Source: Macrocystis pyrifera (lineage: Eukaryota; Sar; Phaeophyceae; Laminariales; Laminariaceae). From it: 64,000 nt of DNA. A program made the translations under genes and the position numbers. The stretch is from assembly GCA_031763025.1 (NCBI GenBank), contig JASSKH010000002.1, forward strand, positions 14,687,468 through 14,751,467, written 5' to 3'. Below are positions 22,438-34,824 of the stretch, piece by piece (the first letter of the stretch is position 1; each line of letters starts with the position of its first letter). The notes beneath the pieces are model-generated. The model made no database searches, was not told the origin of the DNA, and saw only the letters and a program-made list of their open reading frames with translations.

Positions 22438-23756
22438 GCTGTTTCCTATGCCGTTAAGATTTTGAGTTTCAGATCTTGACCCGATCGCATATTCAGCGGT
22501 GAACTTTTTGAATTGGAGCAGTCTTCATATGCGAAAACATTGGATTGATTGTGCGCGCAAATATTCGAGAAAACGCCGAGACCAACTACTGTTACTAATG
22601 GCTGGCGGCCCCAAGCGATCGAGGTAACGATGCTTGCAGGCGCATGGGGCAGGCTTGTGAGTCATTGTGCATCAGAATCGACAGCCCCACGCCCAATTGT
22701 GATCAAGTCCAAGGTCTAAAAACCCCGAACGTTCCCGGACCCTCGCTTCGTTCGCACGCCTCTCGCACACGTACCGGAAAAGCGTGCGTCGCCCCTGCTC
22801 GTCCTCCTCCCTTTGTATGCTGCAGTCCGCCAACCGCCGCTGTTGCTGCTGCTGCTGTCGTGAAGAAGAGCCGCAACAGAGAACCACAACAGTAGGCCTA
22901 GTCTCTAGGCCTATCAATCGGCAGCGAGCAGTGCCGTGCTATACTCGTGCACCTATCACGAAAAGCTAGGAGGGGGCATGGGACAAGTATGATCGTTCTT
23001 CTCTCTCTCTCTGCCTCTGAACAAATTAAGACATTTTGTTTCCGTCGGTAGAGCTCATGACTATAAATAATTAATTCCGTCGGCTGTGAACAAAACAGGC
23101 ATCTCACGCGAACTTAGAGATACTACGCTTACTGTGGGCTGCGCGCCGCGGAGAAACACGCCGAGTGCGCTGCACTGCGCGTAGGACCCCAAGGGTCCAA
23201 GACCACGCTGACTACCTCTGGTCTGGGGGCGAAGAGACGTGCCGAGTGTGCCAAAGTCAATTTGTCTTGGTATTTTGTAGTTTGACACAATGTGACTGAC
23301 GGCTGCTGCTGTTGCTGCTGCTGTTGCTGCTGTTGTAGTCTACGAGTACGTACCTACGGGCAGGTGCGCGCCGAGTGCGCTTCACCTGGTCTCTAGGTCT
23401 CATCCCGCGCCAGCCGACTGTAGGTTGGCCACGGAGAGATGCGCCGCCCGCCGATTGCGCGTCGGGCGCGAAGCAACGTCGCTATTAACCTGTGCCACCA
23501 TGGATCGTTCTGCTGTTGCTTGTTGTCGTTTGATAACATCCTGAATTTACAGACCATGCTTTTTTTCCATTTCAGTATGTGATGGTCCAGCTCATCGGAT
23601 CTCGGGGGCCAAAATCTGACGACTTGGACCATCGGATGCTCAAATCATAAAAATTACGGTCGGGAATTGCATATTCGGACTGCAGCAGATACATTTATTT
23701 TTGGGATCGAAAAATAAAAATCTGAAGCTCGAAATCGAACCGCATAGGAAACAGCC
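22438..23756. mobile_element. PIF/Harbinger-like unit 2 (no transposase)
   Basis: The left end GCTGTTTCCTATGCCGTTAA at 22438 and the right end AACCGCATAGGAAACAGCC at 23738-23756 are inverted repeats of about 40 bp with mismatches. It shares with unit 1 the GCGCGCCGAGTGCGCTGCAC-type block, a CTG-rich patch (23300-23336) and GCATATTCGGACTGC near 23670. The middle part (22640-23120) differs from unit 1 and shows no gene. Confidence 0.5.
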
Positions 23757-26739
23757 TATACAGTAGTAACTACTGTAGGGCTGTGGGTTGGCTGACTAAC
23801 AGTCGCCAGCTATTGATAGATATCAGTTCGCTAGGTATTCAAAAAAATAGTTGCGGCGGTGCCAACTACCTTTTTTTTCGCATTTGGGTTTCCTTGCTTG
23901 TAGGGAGGCTTGTTTTGTACGGGGTACGTATTTCCCGGCGTCTTTAAGTAGTGCTACCACGCTGCGAGCACACAGAGAGGTCTTCTGCTCATGGCGCATC
24001 AACTCATCGCCATCGACTGTGCCGGTGGGCAGAAGGTCCCGGCAGCGCTGAGCCTGGCCTGTCAACAGACCAAGGTAGTGTTGGAGCGTCCGTCGAGCAA
24101 GTGGCCGTTCCGAGCGCTCCTCCGCGACTGAGTGCGTCCGACAAGGCAGCGGTTCGCTGCCGCGTAGAGAAGGAGCGCCGGCTTCTCAAGCCCCACAACC
24201 CCCAGAACTGGTTGTGGAAGTTCTTCATGGTGTACGCGAAGGAGGCACTAGTCAACATCGCTGTTTGCTGGTATTTCACCCAATACCACGAAGGGTATGA
24301 CATGGTCTTTGCTAGCTCAAGTATGAAACGTTTTTTCATCGCTGAATCGCAGCCGACGAATAATCTTAGCTCCTGTCGTAGAAGAGGTCCCAGTTTTTCC
24401 TATGGTTTTGTTTCGTCATATTTTACTCGTGGTGTGCTACTGCATGCCGCACGAGTATTTACCGTTTCGACAAAATGTGACACCAGTGTAAGACCCCCAA
24501 ACCGTGACGGCATGTCCAAATGTCTGGTGCGTGCCTATAGAGTCTGGTAAACTGAGACGAACTTACAATTTTCCCTGTTTCGTCATCATAACTAGAGATA
24601 AACCTGGACGATTTATCATACTTTTCGAGTTTAAAATGAAGCCAAATAGCGAATGTTGCATTCTCCTTTCGAAGCCGTATTATATTAATGTGCACCCCCC
24701 GCTCGCAGCGAGGGGGGTGGAGATCATATTTTTACGCGTCAGGTAACGCATGTCCCCGGCAGGGGGAAGAGCACCCCCCAGCCTGGGGACGTGCGAGCAG
24801 AATATAGAATGAAATAACCAGCAACGCCCCCCGCGTCATACCAACAGCTGATGCAACCCGACATTGCAGACCGCAAGAGTATCGCGCATCAGATATTAAA
24901 CTTTAACCGATGCTAGTCCCCACCGCAACCAGCGCAATCTACGACACTCGAGTGCCAACACGGGGGCCCACTAAGTACGTATAACGAACAGCAGCAAACG
25001 CTCCATACCGCTGCTGCGACGAGGTAACTCCCCTTAACTGACACCCTCAAAAACACGGGCGGGTGGGTGGGAAGTCAACCCGTCTTTACCACACCTTCGA
25101 CCTGTCTTGAAGACCCTGCCTCGCTGCGTCCTCTCGATTGAGAGTCAACTGCCACAGCAGAACTGGTGCCAGGTTCACTTATGGACTACACGGGTACAAT
25201 AATCCATGTTGATCTGATCGGTCAACTTCTCCCGTACATACTGAATACATGTTTTCTCGTACCTCTCAGCATTTGGCCTCCGGCGGCGGCTTCAGCGGGA
25301 TCCTCCAGAGGCACCTCCAGCGGGCCCTCCGGGGGGCGCCGCCAGTGGGGTCCCCTCGGCCGGGACGCGCATTTTTGGCTTTCTACGCTCGCCTGACTTT
25401 AGCCGACAAGTTGGCTGGCTTTTAGTGTAGGCGGGAACTCCAGCCAACTGACAGTCCTTATATATACCTCCGCTCCCCTCGCTGCCCTGGCAAGACATGC
25501 TGCGAGGCACTGGCGGGTGTAAGGCCGGACTCACCCTCAAGGAGTGATACCTCCTTGCTGCCGCGTGTGGCCGTGAGGCTTACTCGTGGCAGCAGAGTTG
25601 GGTCGTACGTAGTGCGTCAGGCACGGACACCTACGATTTGCGCGTCTTGTTTAGGCAGCAGCGGCAGAGCAGCAATGCTCAATCGGGACGTCCGTGCACG
25701 GAGGAAGACGCCACCACAGGCCAAACTACGTCACAATCTATTGCGCATGTAGGAGGCTGGATTCGGCGACGAAGGATGAGGGAGACAGAGCGTCGACGAA
25801 CGGGGAAGAGACGGATTGAACTCACCCTGCGCGAGAATTTTTGTGTTCACATCAGAACCGCAAGTGCCAGAAGCCTTTCGTTTTCGGGACGGGGGGGAAG
25901 AGGAACCAACTGGAAGTGAGTGGCAACGAGAGCGCGTGCGAAGGAGCGGGCCGATGGGGCTAAGGCGACGAGGCGGCCATAGAGAACAGGACCGGGACGG
26001 CCCACGGAGACCCACGACCGGCGCGCACACCATCACGAGAGCACAGCAGTCATCTTTTTTCTCTGATTTTGCTTTGTACGAGGCGGTAGTATGTATTTCA
26101 TATTCACGTCGCTGGTCCTTGTAGTGTTGCGAGTCGTATACTCTTCATGGGCGATGGTGTACACGCTACCCTCCCTCCACAAACCCTACTCCTTCTTGGG
26201 CAACACGCTCGCCTCTACGGCTGCATCAAACTCCTCACCGTCTGTTGCGATTTCCTGCACGTGGGAGATAGGGCACCGGTTCGGGGCGCTGCGCCCCGGC
26301 CTGCCGCAATTGTCAGGGACGTGGTATTAGTTGGGCTGCACCTTTTGTCATACAGTCCGGGAAGACATGGCGATCGATGATATTTGTATGATGGTTATTG
26401 GTCCGATTGCTCTTTTTTCACTGCATGTCCGCGATTTGTCGCTCTGACAGCAGCCCAGACAGTAGGCGTGTTCCTCTGTGTTGACGACTACCGTGCGTTT
26501 CGTACGGTGCAGGCAGCTCGCCAGACAGCAACCGCTGTAGTCAGTAGTCACGAGTTGGTTAGTTGTGGGCAGGGGGGGAGCTCTATGCTGTAGTTGAGTG
26601 GATACTCGCGTCCATGTTAGTTCAGTGTGCGCCTTTTTCGTCTCGTGTATTTTTAGATGGAAAGCATTGTGCTTCTCAGCCGAATTTTGATTTTTTCACA
26701 CCTCGGATAATGCAACACTTCATGTAAATGTTAGGCGTC
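23757..26739. other. Mostly single-copy region, no gene recognised
   Basis: This is the longest stretch without repeat partners in the window. A 199-aa plus frame (23951-24550) contains ASDKAAVRCRVEKERRLLKP followed by WLWKFFMVYAKEALVN. It has a protein-like composition but no domain I can name. A GC-rich segment (25270-26040) holds overlapping frames on both strands without recognisable motifs. CCCCCC/GGGGGG-rich inverted patches lie at 24690-24790. Confidence 0.35.
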
Positions 26740-27955
26740 AGCGAAAAAAAATCGTAACAATACGTTATTACGTTAACTACTTTCTGGATTTTGTAAGAAC
26801 ATAGTGTTAGTGTGTTATGATATTGGCGGAAGATCGCGTAACATTATGTTAAGAGTGTTACCTTGATCCCGTACTGACCGCAGTATATATGCCACGGTGC
26901 AAGGGCATGCAGCCCATAGCGAGTAACACTGTGTAAGTGTGTTAGCGGAATTGCTTGCGCTATCGTAACACACGTTGAAGGGTTAACCTACATAGTCAAT
27001 TAAACGTTAACATCATGTTACCGTGCTAGCGACATCAGCCCGTAGCGAGTAACGCCATGTTAGTGTATCAGCGGGATTCTTACTTGCTACCGTAACACTA
27101 TTTAGACGAATAACGTACACGGCCAAATAAACGCTCACATAACACTGTGGTGGTGTGTTAAGTGAAATTCCTAGTGGCTACCGTAACACACGTTAGAGGG
27201 ATAACGTATATGGTCAGTAAAACGTTAACATTATGTTACCGTATCAGCCGCAGCAGCAGTCCGTATCGAGCGACGCTATGTAAGGGTGTTAACGGAAGTC
27301 TTGCTACCAACACACGTCAAACGGATAACGTATATGATCGATAAAACACTATAGTAGCACTATGCTAATGTGTTAGCTCGTATGCAATGTATGTACAGTA
27401 GTAACACAAGTTAGCAGATAACGTTTACCCCCAGTCTAGCACACCCATATGGTCCTGCCGTGTTAGCTCGTACGGTACGTGTGAGCGTGAAGATTGCGTT
27501 ATAGATGGATAACGTACTGTGTTATAGATGGATAACGTACTGGAGGGGTTTCCAAACAAAATAAGGAGCATTTTTCGCGAAGATCCCTTCTAAATATCCC
27601 GTATTGGGGTTTTAAAAATATGGAGGCGTTTTTCTACCGGGGATGACATGCTATCTGCCCCCCCGGGAATATTTTTGTGGGTGTCCCCTGCTGGGATGTC
27701 GGCGAACACGGCTACGTGATGTTGCTTCGCCACGCTGTTTAACCACTAACACAGGTAACACGGTGTTACATCTCGGGGAGATACGAAGGGCAACGTGGTA
27801 ACATTACTTTGGAACTACATCGGCCCCAACGGTAACTCAGTAGCATAATGTTAGACCCGGATTGCACTGTGGTGGTGAGTTAAGGTGAAATTCCTAGTGG
27901 CTACCGAAACACACGTCAAAGGAATAACATATATGGTCAATAGATATACATAACA
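26740..27955. repeat. GTAACAC-rich tandem satellite
   Basis: Degenerate units of about 90-130 bp carry TAACACTGTGTTAGTGTGTTAGCGG-like segments, GCTACCGTAACACACGTT, GGATAACGTATATGGTCAAT and AAACGTTAACATTATGTTACC. Unit starts fall near 26921, 27048, 27137, 27268 and 27350. A stretch at 27540-27720 interrupts the array, which then resumes at 27740-27955. Each unit contains GTGTTA/TAACAC inverted pairs. It abuts the first E module directly. Confidence 0.7.
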
Positions 27956-30463
27956 TTAGTCGGATTTGTTCTGATGCCTCACGGCCTGCGCTGCCGATAT
28001 GCCTCGCTCTCAGCGCTTGCGAGACCGCCGTTCGTGGTCTGCCTCCGCCCTTATCGTCTTCGTTTCAGACTTGCCCCACTGCAGGGAGATGGACGGGGCA
28101 TTGCCTTCGAAGTTTCGATCGGTTGTTGTTCCTTTTCCTTCGGCCTGCTTTCTTCCCGGTTCGGTGCCCGGGAGTTGCGGACCTTTCGCGCGTGCCCGAT
28201 ATCGGTTTCGGCGAGGTCGTGTCGTCGCGTTCTTTTTGTGACGTCCTGCGACCTCTCGCGTGGAGGAACGGACGACGTGTCTGCGAGCTCGTGTGCTGTT
28301 AATTCATAAATAATATTATTACTACTGCTGCTGTTCATAGTTGTCGACCCCTGCCGAGTGCGTGCGATTCAATACTTCTTATTAATAGCACAGCAGCAGT
28401 GAGGAGAGTCATTCCAACTGCAGCGGCAGTGCGTTGCGAAAAGCAGTAGGCTGATAGAAAAATAACTTTGATTATGTTCATAGAACAGAGTGCGTTGTGG
28501 GTTTCTCGGGTATTCTGTTTTCTTCATTTCGTCTCCCCGAGTTCGGCAAATAAATGTACGTACCCCGGGTGTGGGTGTGTACCCATGAAGGGTACTACTT
28601 ACAGCAGGAGGCGAGTGCGTGCGATTCAATACTTTTTATTCCTAGCAGCAGTGAGGAGGGTTATTCCAACTGCAGAGGCAGTGCGTCGCGAAAAGCAGTA
28701 GGCTGATAGAAAAATAACTATTATTGTATTTTTTGTAGAGTGCTTTGTGGGTTTCTCGGGTATTCTGTTTTCTTGATTTCGTCTCCCCGAGTTCGGCAAA
28801 TAAATGTACGTACCCCTGGTGTGGGTGTATACCCATGAAGGGTACTACCTACAGCAGGAGTACATGTGGTCTTCCTACTTATTTCAAGCCTTTCGAGTCT
28901 CTGTCTTACATTCCAAATCCGGGGTGGTCGTAGAGCAAGCTCTTCGCCTCCCTCCCCACTATCATAATATGGTGTGGAGCAACCGGTCCTTTCTTTTATG
29001 CCTGCGTGTCGTTTGGGCGGGGGGGGAGACTAACCCATTATTTACTGCAGTCACGCTTTGTGGACGAACCGCTCCAATCTCCGGGTGGTCGTAGAGCACA
29101 AGCTCTTCTCTTCCCACCCAGTTCTGTTTCCAGGGCAGATCATTTTTGCGTACCATCCCTGAAATTCTCCAACGAGCTGGCCATATTTTCTTTATCGCAC
29201 TGCCTCGGCAACACCGGGGTTTTTTTTACCGTATGTATGTAACAACAAGCGTCATCACTCTTATTGCTTTTATTCGTATTAATAATAAATAATATTAATG
29301 CTGTAACCCATTTTTTTGCTTTGATTTTGATGTATCGGGGATACAATCCGATCAAAACACGAACTAAAATTTCACAAATTCCAAACTATATTTTGGGTAC
29401 TGGAAAAATGAATTTGGTCGCAAGCATGTTCACCTGCCTTTTGATGTATATATGCGGGCGTCACAGGATAGGAAGCTCGCAGCACGCACATACATTTATT
29501 AATAGTACATGCAGCAGCAGTAGGCTGATAGAAAAATGAGTATTATTTCATAGAGTGTGTTGTGCGTTTCTCGGGTATTGTGTTTTCTTGATTTCGTCTC
29601 CCCGAGTTGAGCAAATTTACGTACCAGGTTTGTACGTGTGTATACCCATAAAGAGTACTACATACAGCAGCAGTATAGCATGTGTTGATAGGAGATGGTC
29701 TTCTTCCTCACTATCCTGTTTCAACCCGTTAAGCCTCTGTCTTATAACCTAGATCCGGAGTGTTCGTAGAGAAAGCTCTTCTCCTCCCTCCCCACAATAG
29801 TACAATTATCAAGCATGTCATGTGCTGTGTGGTAATTTCTACTCCATCATCCGAGGGACCAACAACCAATGATATGTTTGTCAGGAGTTGTGGATCAGGG
29901 GCGTAACAATCCTTCATTTTCAACGTACGTAATTTCTTCCAGATGACGCAGTGTTGTTTTCGTTGTTTAGTTTCCAGTGTAAAATCATTTTGGCGTACCA
30001 TCACTGAACTTCTCCAACGAGCTGTCCATATTTTCTTTGACGTAACGGGGATACCTTTTTCACGTAAACCGATCACATACGCACGTTTTTGTCGTGAAGT
30101 TTGTGTTGTGTGTGATTGGACTTCTGAGCAGCAGTGAGATGACTATTAATATTATATTATTACTTTTAATATTAACAAACAACTACCGAGTACGTACGTA
30201 GTTCTGAGCAGCAGTGATACAGGAGTACGTCGCAAAAAGCACTACAAGGCTGAGAATAACTATTAATATCAATTCAATGACTACTGAATGAAGTACAGCA
30301 ACCCTTTCAAGCCTCTGCATTATAACCTAGATTCGGAGAGTGGTCGTAGGACAAGCTCCTCTCCTCCCTCGACACTATCGATTCCGCTGAGATCGTGTTG
30401 TTAACGATGACGTTCTTTTCATGTCCTGCGACATCGCCAAACGGCTATTATAATAAATATTAA
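27956..30463. repeat. E module copy 0 of the H-G-E macro-repeat
   Basis: Aligns with 32455-36800 (allowing an insertion there) and 55920-59650. It begins at AGTCGGATTTGTTCTGATGC and ends with CATCGCCAAACGGCTATTA. Internally it repeats two shorter motifs several times. One is a block with CAGCAGTGAGGAGAGTCATT and GTTTCTCGGGTATTCTGTTTTC (about 28355, 28610, 29540). The other is a block with TTTCCAGG...AAATCATTTTTGCGTACC and TCTCCAACGAGCTGGCCATA (about 29105, 29975). Confidence 0.75.
27974..28338 (-). other. Conserved open frames in E module, coding uncertain
   Basis: A 111-aa plus frame (27974-28309) is open at identical length in the other E copies (32462-32797, 55937-56272). On the minus strand a 95-aa frame (28338-28051) is highly charged, with KRTRRHDLAETDIGHARKV and NREESRPKEKEQQ. 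In the 55937 copy the minus reading continues as ETKTIRAETDHERRSRKRRE. The minus composition looks more protein-like, but the third copy is frame-shifted on that strand. No family is recognised. Confidence 0.25.
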
Positions 30464-30571
30464 TATTGCGGGGGGCCATAGTAAATAGGACCAAATACTG
30501 ATAGTAAAAAAGTGTAATAAAGAATATTTTTTTTGTGTATACTCTAGGTCCTACTTCCTATGGACCCCCAT
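30464..30571. mobile_element. Palindromic MITE-like element at the start of H module copy 1
   Basis: GGGGGGCCATAGTAAATAGG on the left is matched by CCTACTTCCTATGGACCCCC on the right, around an AT-rich core of about 60 bp. It is preceded by AATATTGC. Same family as 11482-11587. Confidence 0.6.
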
Positions 30572-31010
30572 ACAAAATAGAACATTTTTTTCACAGCAGC
30601 AGTAGACTATATAAACCAGATAGAATACAAGGTGAAACCATCTTTTTGTTTACTTCGGAGAGATTATTTTTTGTATCCTCTCCCTGCATTCTGCACTTCA
30701 GCTTTTTAACATTTTTTTCCCCCCCGATCTTTCGCACGCAACCCATAATTTTCTATTCGCCCTATTTTTTTTTTGCTGCCTTCTGGGAGGTGTCGTATGT
30801 AGCCTAGATCCGGGGTCGGTCATGCAGCAGGTTCTCCCCCCGCCTCCCCGCTGTTTCTTGTCAAATATAAAAAAGAACACACTGCCTGGTGTGAACTATT
30901 ACTACATAATGCAGTACAGCAGCAGAAAAATACACTGGCCGGTGTGTTGTTCCTTTGATGATGTCCTGCGTGTTATGTTTATATAGGGGGGAGATTAACT
31001 CTTTTAGTAC
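30572..31010. repeat. H module copy 1
   Basis: Matches 46761-47198 and, at its start, 63936-64000. Landmarks are TTTGTTTACTTCGGAGAGAT, TCCCTGCATTCTGCACTTCA, ACACACTGCCTGGTGTG and TTCCTTTGATGATGTCCTGC. No ORF is preserved. Confidence 0.7.
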
Positions 31011-32260
31011 TACTACTGCAGTCGTCCCGTTTTGGAGACAAACCACATGAAATTAGAGTGGTTTGTCCACAAAACTAAAGTATTTTGTGTGTTTTGTTGC
31101 GTATTCTCCTCTTGGGTTTGTTGATGCTTTCTCACAAATTCGTCACATTCGTTTCACAGGGGGTGAGGGTTGCTTCGTTCGATGCTCGAATATTCATCAC
31201 ATTGGATGACACGACTGACTGTTGTCGTTACCTGCCCGCCTACGCCCGTTTATTTTATCTTGGGCTTTCGTTGTCGGTGTTTCTGTCCGACGAAATTACT
31301 GTGTTTTAAACCAGGGTTTCTCTTTTTGGCGTTATTGCTGAGGAGCCCTGTTTGTTGGGTTTTAGGGGACAATGGGAAACTACAGTTTTTCTGTTTACTT
31401 TCGCTTTATAGCCTGAGTGCGTAGCTGCTTTCTCCATTACCTGTGGTGCCGCAAAGCGTAGGTTAGTCTGCTTTACCTGCCGTGCGTTGTATGGGACGAG
31501 AAAACAGCATACACTCCCTCGAACGGTATATTACATCTTGGCTTTGGCTTCCTTCCACAAATCGCAGGGGGACGTAGATTCCCGGATAGCCTAGATTAAT
31601 TCTCCCGTATCCGTCGTGGGCTGTACGGGACAAGAGAGTATCATACTTTTCTCACGAACGGTATATTATGCATTCTCATCGTGGCATTGGCTTTTTTCAT
31701 TCGAATAAGGCGAGGGTTCTCAGTTGCCGATCGTGCATCGTACGAGTCTCGCTTTGGTACATACACTGGTGTGTTTTGTTGGGGCGGAGATTTTTGGCAT
31801 GACCCGAGGGTGGTGTGCGGCAGAGTTTACGGAAGAAAACATTTTTGTTTCATATGCTATTATTGTCATTGCCTGCGGGAACATCCAATGCGTCAGGGGC
31901 CATTACCATCCCCTCGAACGGTTGGCTGGCTTTCTTCGATTCGTCGCCGGAGAAAGAAAGTAGATGGACTCTCGGGTAGAGTAGATTAGTTCTCCACATT
32001 ACCTGTCGTGGGCCGTACGGAACAAGAGAAACATTTTTTTTTCGCACGAACGGTTTTTAAGCATTTACATGGCATTGGCTTTTTCATTCGTATCGAGCAA
32101 CGATTCTCAGTTAGTTGCTGATCGTGCGTCGTACGAGTCGCTAAAACTTTGTTGTTTGATGTTTTCGTCATCGCGTATGTATGTCATTGCGTACGGCAAC
32201 ATCCAATGCGTCAGGGACCGATAATATTTTTAACAGGACTTCTTCGTACAGTTTGTATCA
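31011..32260. repeat. G module copy 1
   Basis: Matches 54506-55740. It contains three diverged internal subrepeats of about 240-380 bp (near 31480, 31610 and 31990). Each has a CGTACGGGACAAGAGA-like segment, CGAACGGTATATTA, GCATTGGCTTTTTTCATTCG and CAGTTGCCGATCGTGCATCG. ORFs of about 100 aa differ between copies, and none is supported. Confidence 0.7.
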
Positions 32261-34824
32261 TTTCATCTTAGTCGGGCCCTTGGCATCGTAAACTGCGGTC
32301 TGCATCGATCGTTAATTGCCGTTTGCAGCTGTTCATTGGCTGCGCGGCCCTTAGCCGTTTCTTAAGATTGCCTGCGGGCCTTAGCTTCGTCGGAGGCCCT
32401 TTAAAAGGCCTCTCGAAGAAGGTCCTTGTAGATATATATAACAATAGTCGGATTTGTTCTGATGCCTCACAGGCCGCCCTGCCGAAATCCCTCGCTCTCA
32501 GCGCTTGCGGGACCGCCGTCCGTGGTCTGCCTCCGCCCTTATCGTCTTCGTTTCAGACTTGCCCGACTGCGGGGAGATGGGCTGGGCATTGCCTCCGAAG
32601 TTTCGATTCTCTGTTGTTCCTTTTCCTTCGGCCTGCTTTCTTCCCGGTTCGGTGCCCGGGAGTTGCGGACCTTTCGCGCGTGCCCGATATTGCTTTCGGC
32701 GAGGTCGTGTCGTCGCGTTCTTTTTGTGATGCCCTGCGACCTCTCGGGTGGAGGAACGTATCACGTGTCTGCGAGCTCGTGTGTTGTTAATTCATAAATA
32801 ATATTATTACTACTGCTGCTATTCATAGATAGTTGTCGACCCCTGCCGAGTGCGTGCGATTCAATACTTCTTATTAATAGCACAGCAGCAGTGAGGAGAG
32901 TCATTCCAACTGCAGCGGCAGTGCGTTGCGAAAACCAGTAGGCTGATAGAAAAATAACTTTTATTATGTTCGTAGTATATAGTGCGTTTGTGGTTTTCTC
33001 GGGTATTCTGTTTTCTTCATTTCGTCTCCCCGAGTTCGGCAAATAAATGTACGTACCCCTGGTGTGGGTGTATACCCATGAAGAGTACTACCTACAGCAG
33101 GAGAACATGGTCTTCTTCCTCACTGTTTCAACCCTTTCAAGTGCCTGTCTTACAGTAGCTCCGAGGTGGTCGTAGAGCAAGCTCTTCTCTTCCCGCCCCA
33201 GCTCTGTTTCCAGGGGAAAATCATTTTTGCGTGCCTTCACTGAAATTCTCCAACGAGCTGGCCATATAATTTATTCATCGCACTGCCTGGCCAACACCGT
33301 TTTTTTTCAACGTACTACGTATGTATGTGGCAACAAGCATCATCACTCTTATTGCTAGTGCTACTAAAAAAATACCATCACTACGATGATAAACTATGGT
33401 GTCGAGCAAGCGGTCCTTTCTTTTATGCCTGCGTGTCGTTTTGGGGGTGCTACTAATAAATAATATTATTGCTGTAACCTATTTTTTTCCTTTGATTTTG
33501 ATGTATCGGGGATACAATCCGATCAAAACACGAACTGAACTTTCACAAATTCCAAACTGTATTTTGTATACTGGAAAAATGAATTTGGTCGCAAGCGTGT
33601 TCAGCTGCCTTTCGCCGTATAAATATATCCGGGCGTCACACGATAGAAAGCTCGCCCACGTACATACACTTAGCACATGCAGCAGTAGGCTGATAGAAAA
33701 ATAACTATTATTTTAGAGAGTGTGCTTTTGTTTCTCGGGTATTGTGCTTACTTGATTTCGTCTCCCTTTCGTTTCCCCGAGTTCAGCAAATTTACGCACC
33801 AGGTATGTATGTGTGTATACCCATAAAGAGTACTACATAGAGCAGGAGTATATGGTCTTCTTCCTCACTGTTTCAACCCTTTCAAGTGTCTGTCTTGTAA
33901 CCTACAGCAGCACCTCCGAGGTGGTCGTAGAGCAAAAGCTCTTCTCTTCCCTCCCCAGCTCTGTTTCCAGGGGAAAATCATTTTTGCGTACCTTCACACT
34001 GAAATTCTCCAACGAGCTGGCCATATAATTTATTGATCGCACTGCCTGGCCAACAACGGTTTTTTTTAAACGTAGGATGTATGTGGCAACAAGCATCATC
34101 ACTCTTATTGCTAGTGCTACTTAAAAAATATCATCACTACGATGATGAACTATGGTGTCGAGCAAGCGGTCCTTTCTTTTATGCCTGCGTGTCGTTTGGG
34201 CGGGGGGGGAGACTAACCCATTATTTACCGCAGTCACGCTTTGTGGACGAACCGCTCCAATCTCCGGGTGGTCGTAGAGCAAAAGCTCTTCTCTTCCCAC
34301 CCAGTTCTGTTTCCAGGGCAGATCATTTTTGCGTACCATCCCTGAAATTCTCCAACGAGCTGGCCATATTTTCTTAATCGCACTGCCTGGCCAACACCGG
34401 AGTTTCTTTTACCGTATGTATGTGGCAGCAAGCGTCACCACTCTTATTGCTATTATCGCTAGTAACAAATAATATTAATGCTGTAACCTATTTTTTTTGC
34501 TTTGATTTTGATGTATCGGGGATACAATCCGATCAAAACACGAACTACAATTTCACAAATTCCATACTGTATTTTGTAAACTGGAAAAATGAATTCGGTC
34601 GCAAGCGTGTTCAGCTGCCTTTCGCTGTATACATATATGCGGTCGGCACAGAATAGGAAGCTCGCTTACGTACATACATTTATCAATAGTACATGCAGCA
34701 GCAGTAGGCTGATAGAAAAATGACTATTATTTCATAGAGTGTGTTGTGCGTTTCTCGGGTATTGTGTTTTCTTGATTTCGTCTCCCCGAGTTCAGCAAAT
34801 TTACGTACCAGGTATGTATGTACA
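32261..34824. repeat. E module copy 1, left part
   Basis: Opens with CATCGTAAACTGCGGTCTGC and a GGCCTTAGC...GGAGGCCCTTTAAAAGGCCT palindromic patch (32385-32410). It then follows the E module order, with the two short motifs repeated near 32880, 33190, 33670, 33950, 34290 and 34690. It breaks at ACCAGGTATGTATGTAC near 34824, where foreign sequence begins. Confidence 0.7.

Noticed and set aside
23951-24550. 199-aa ORF as a BED-type or hAT N-terminal domain
   Set aside because: WLWKFF superficially resembles a BED finger start, but no Cys/His ligand pattern follows.
25166-26330. Host gene in the GC-rich single-copy segment
   Set aside because: Open frames on both strands are explained by GC content; no motif or splice-consistent continuation was seen.
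26740-27955. CRISPR-like array
   Set aside because: Units are degenerate without constant repeats and unique spacers, there are no cas genes, and the context is eukaryotic.
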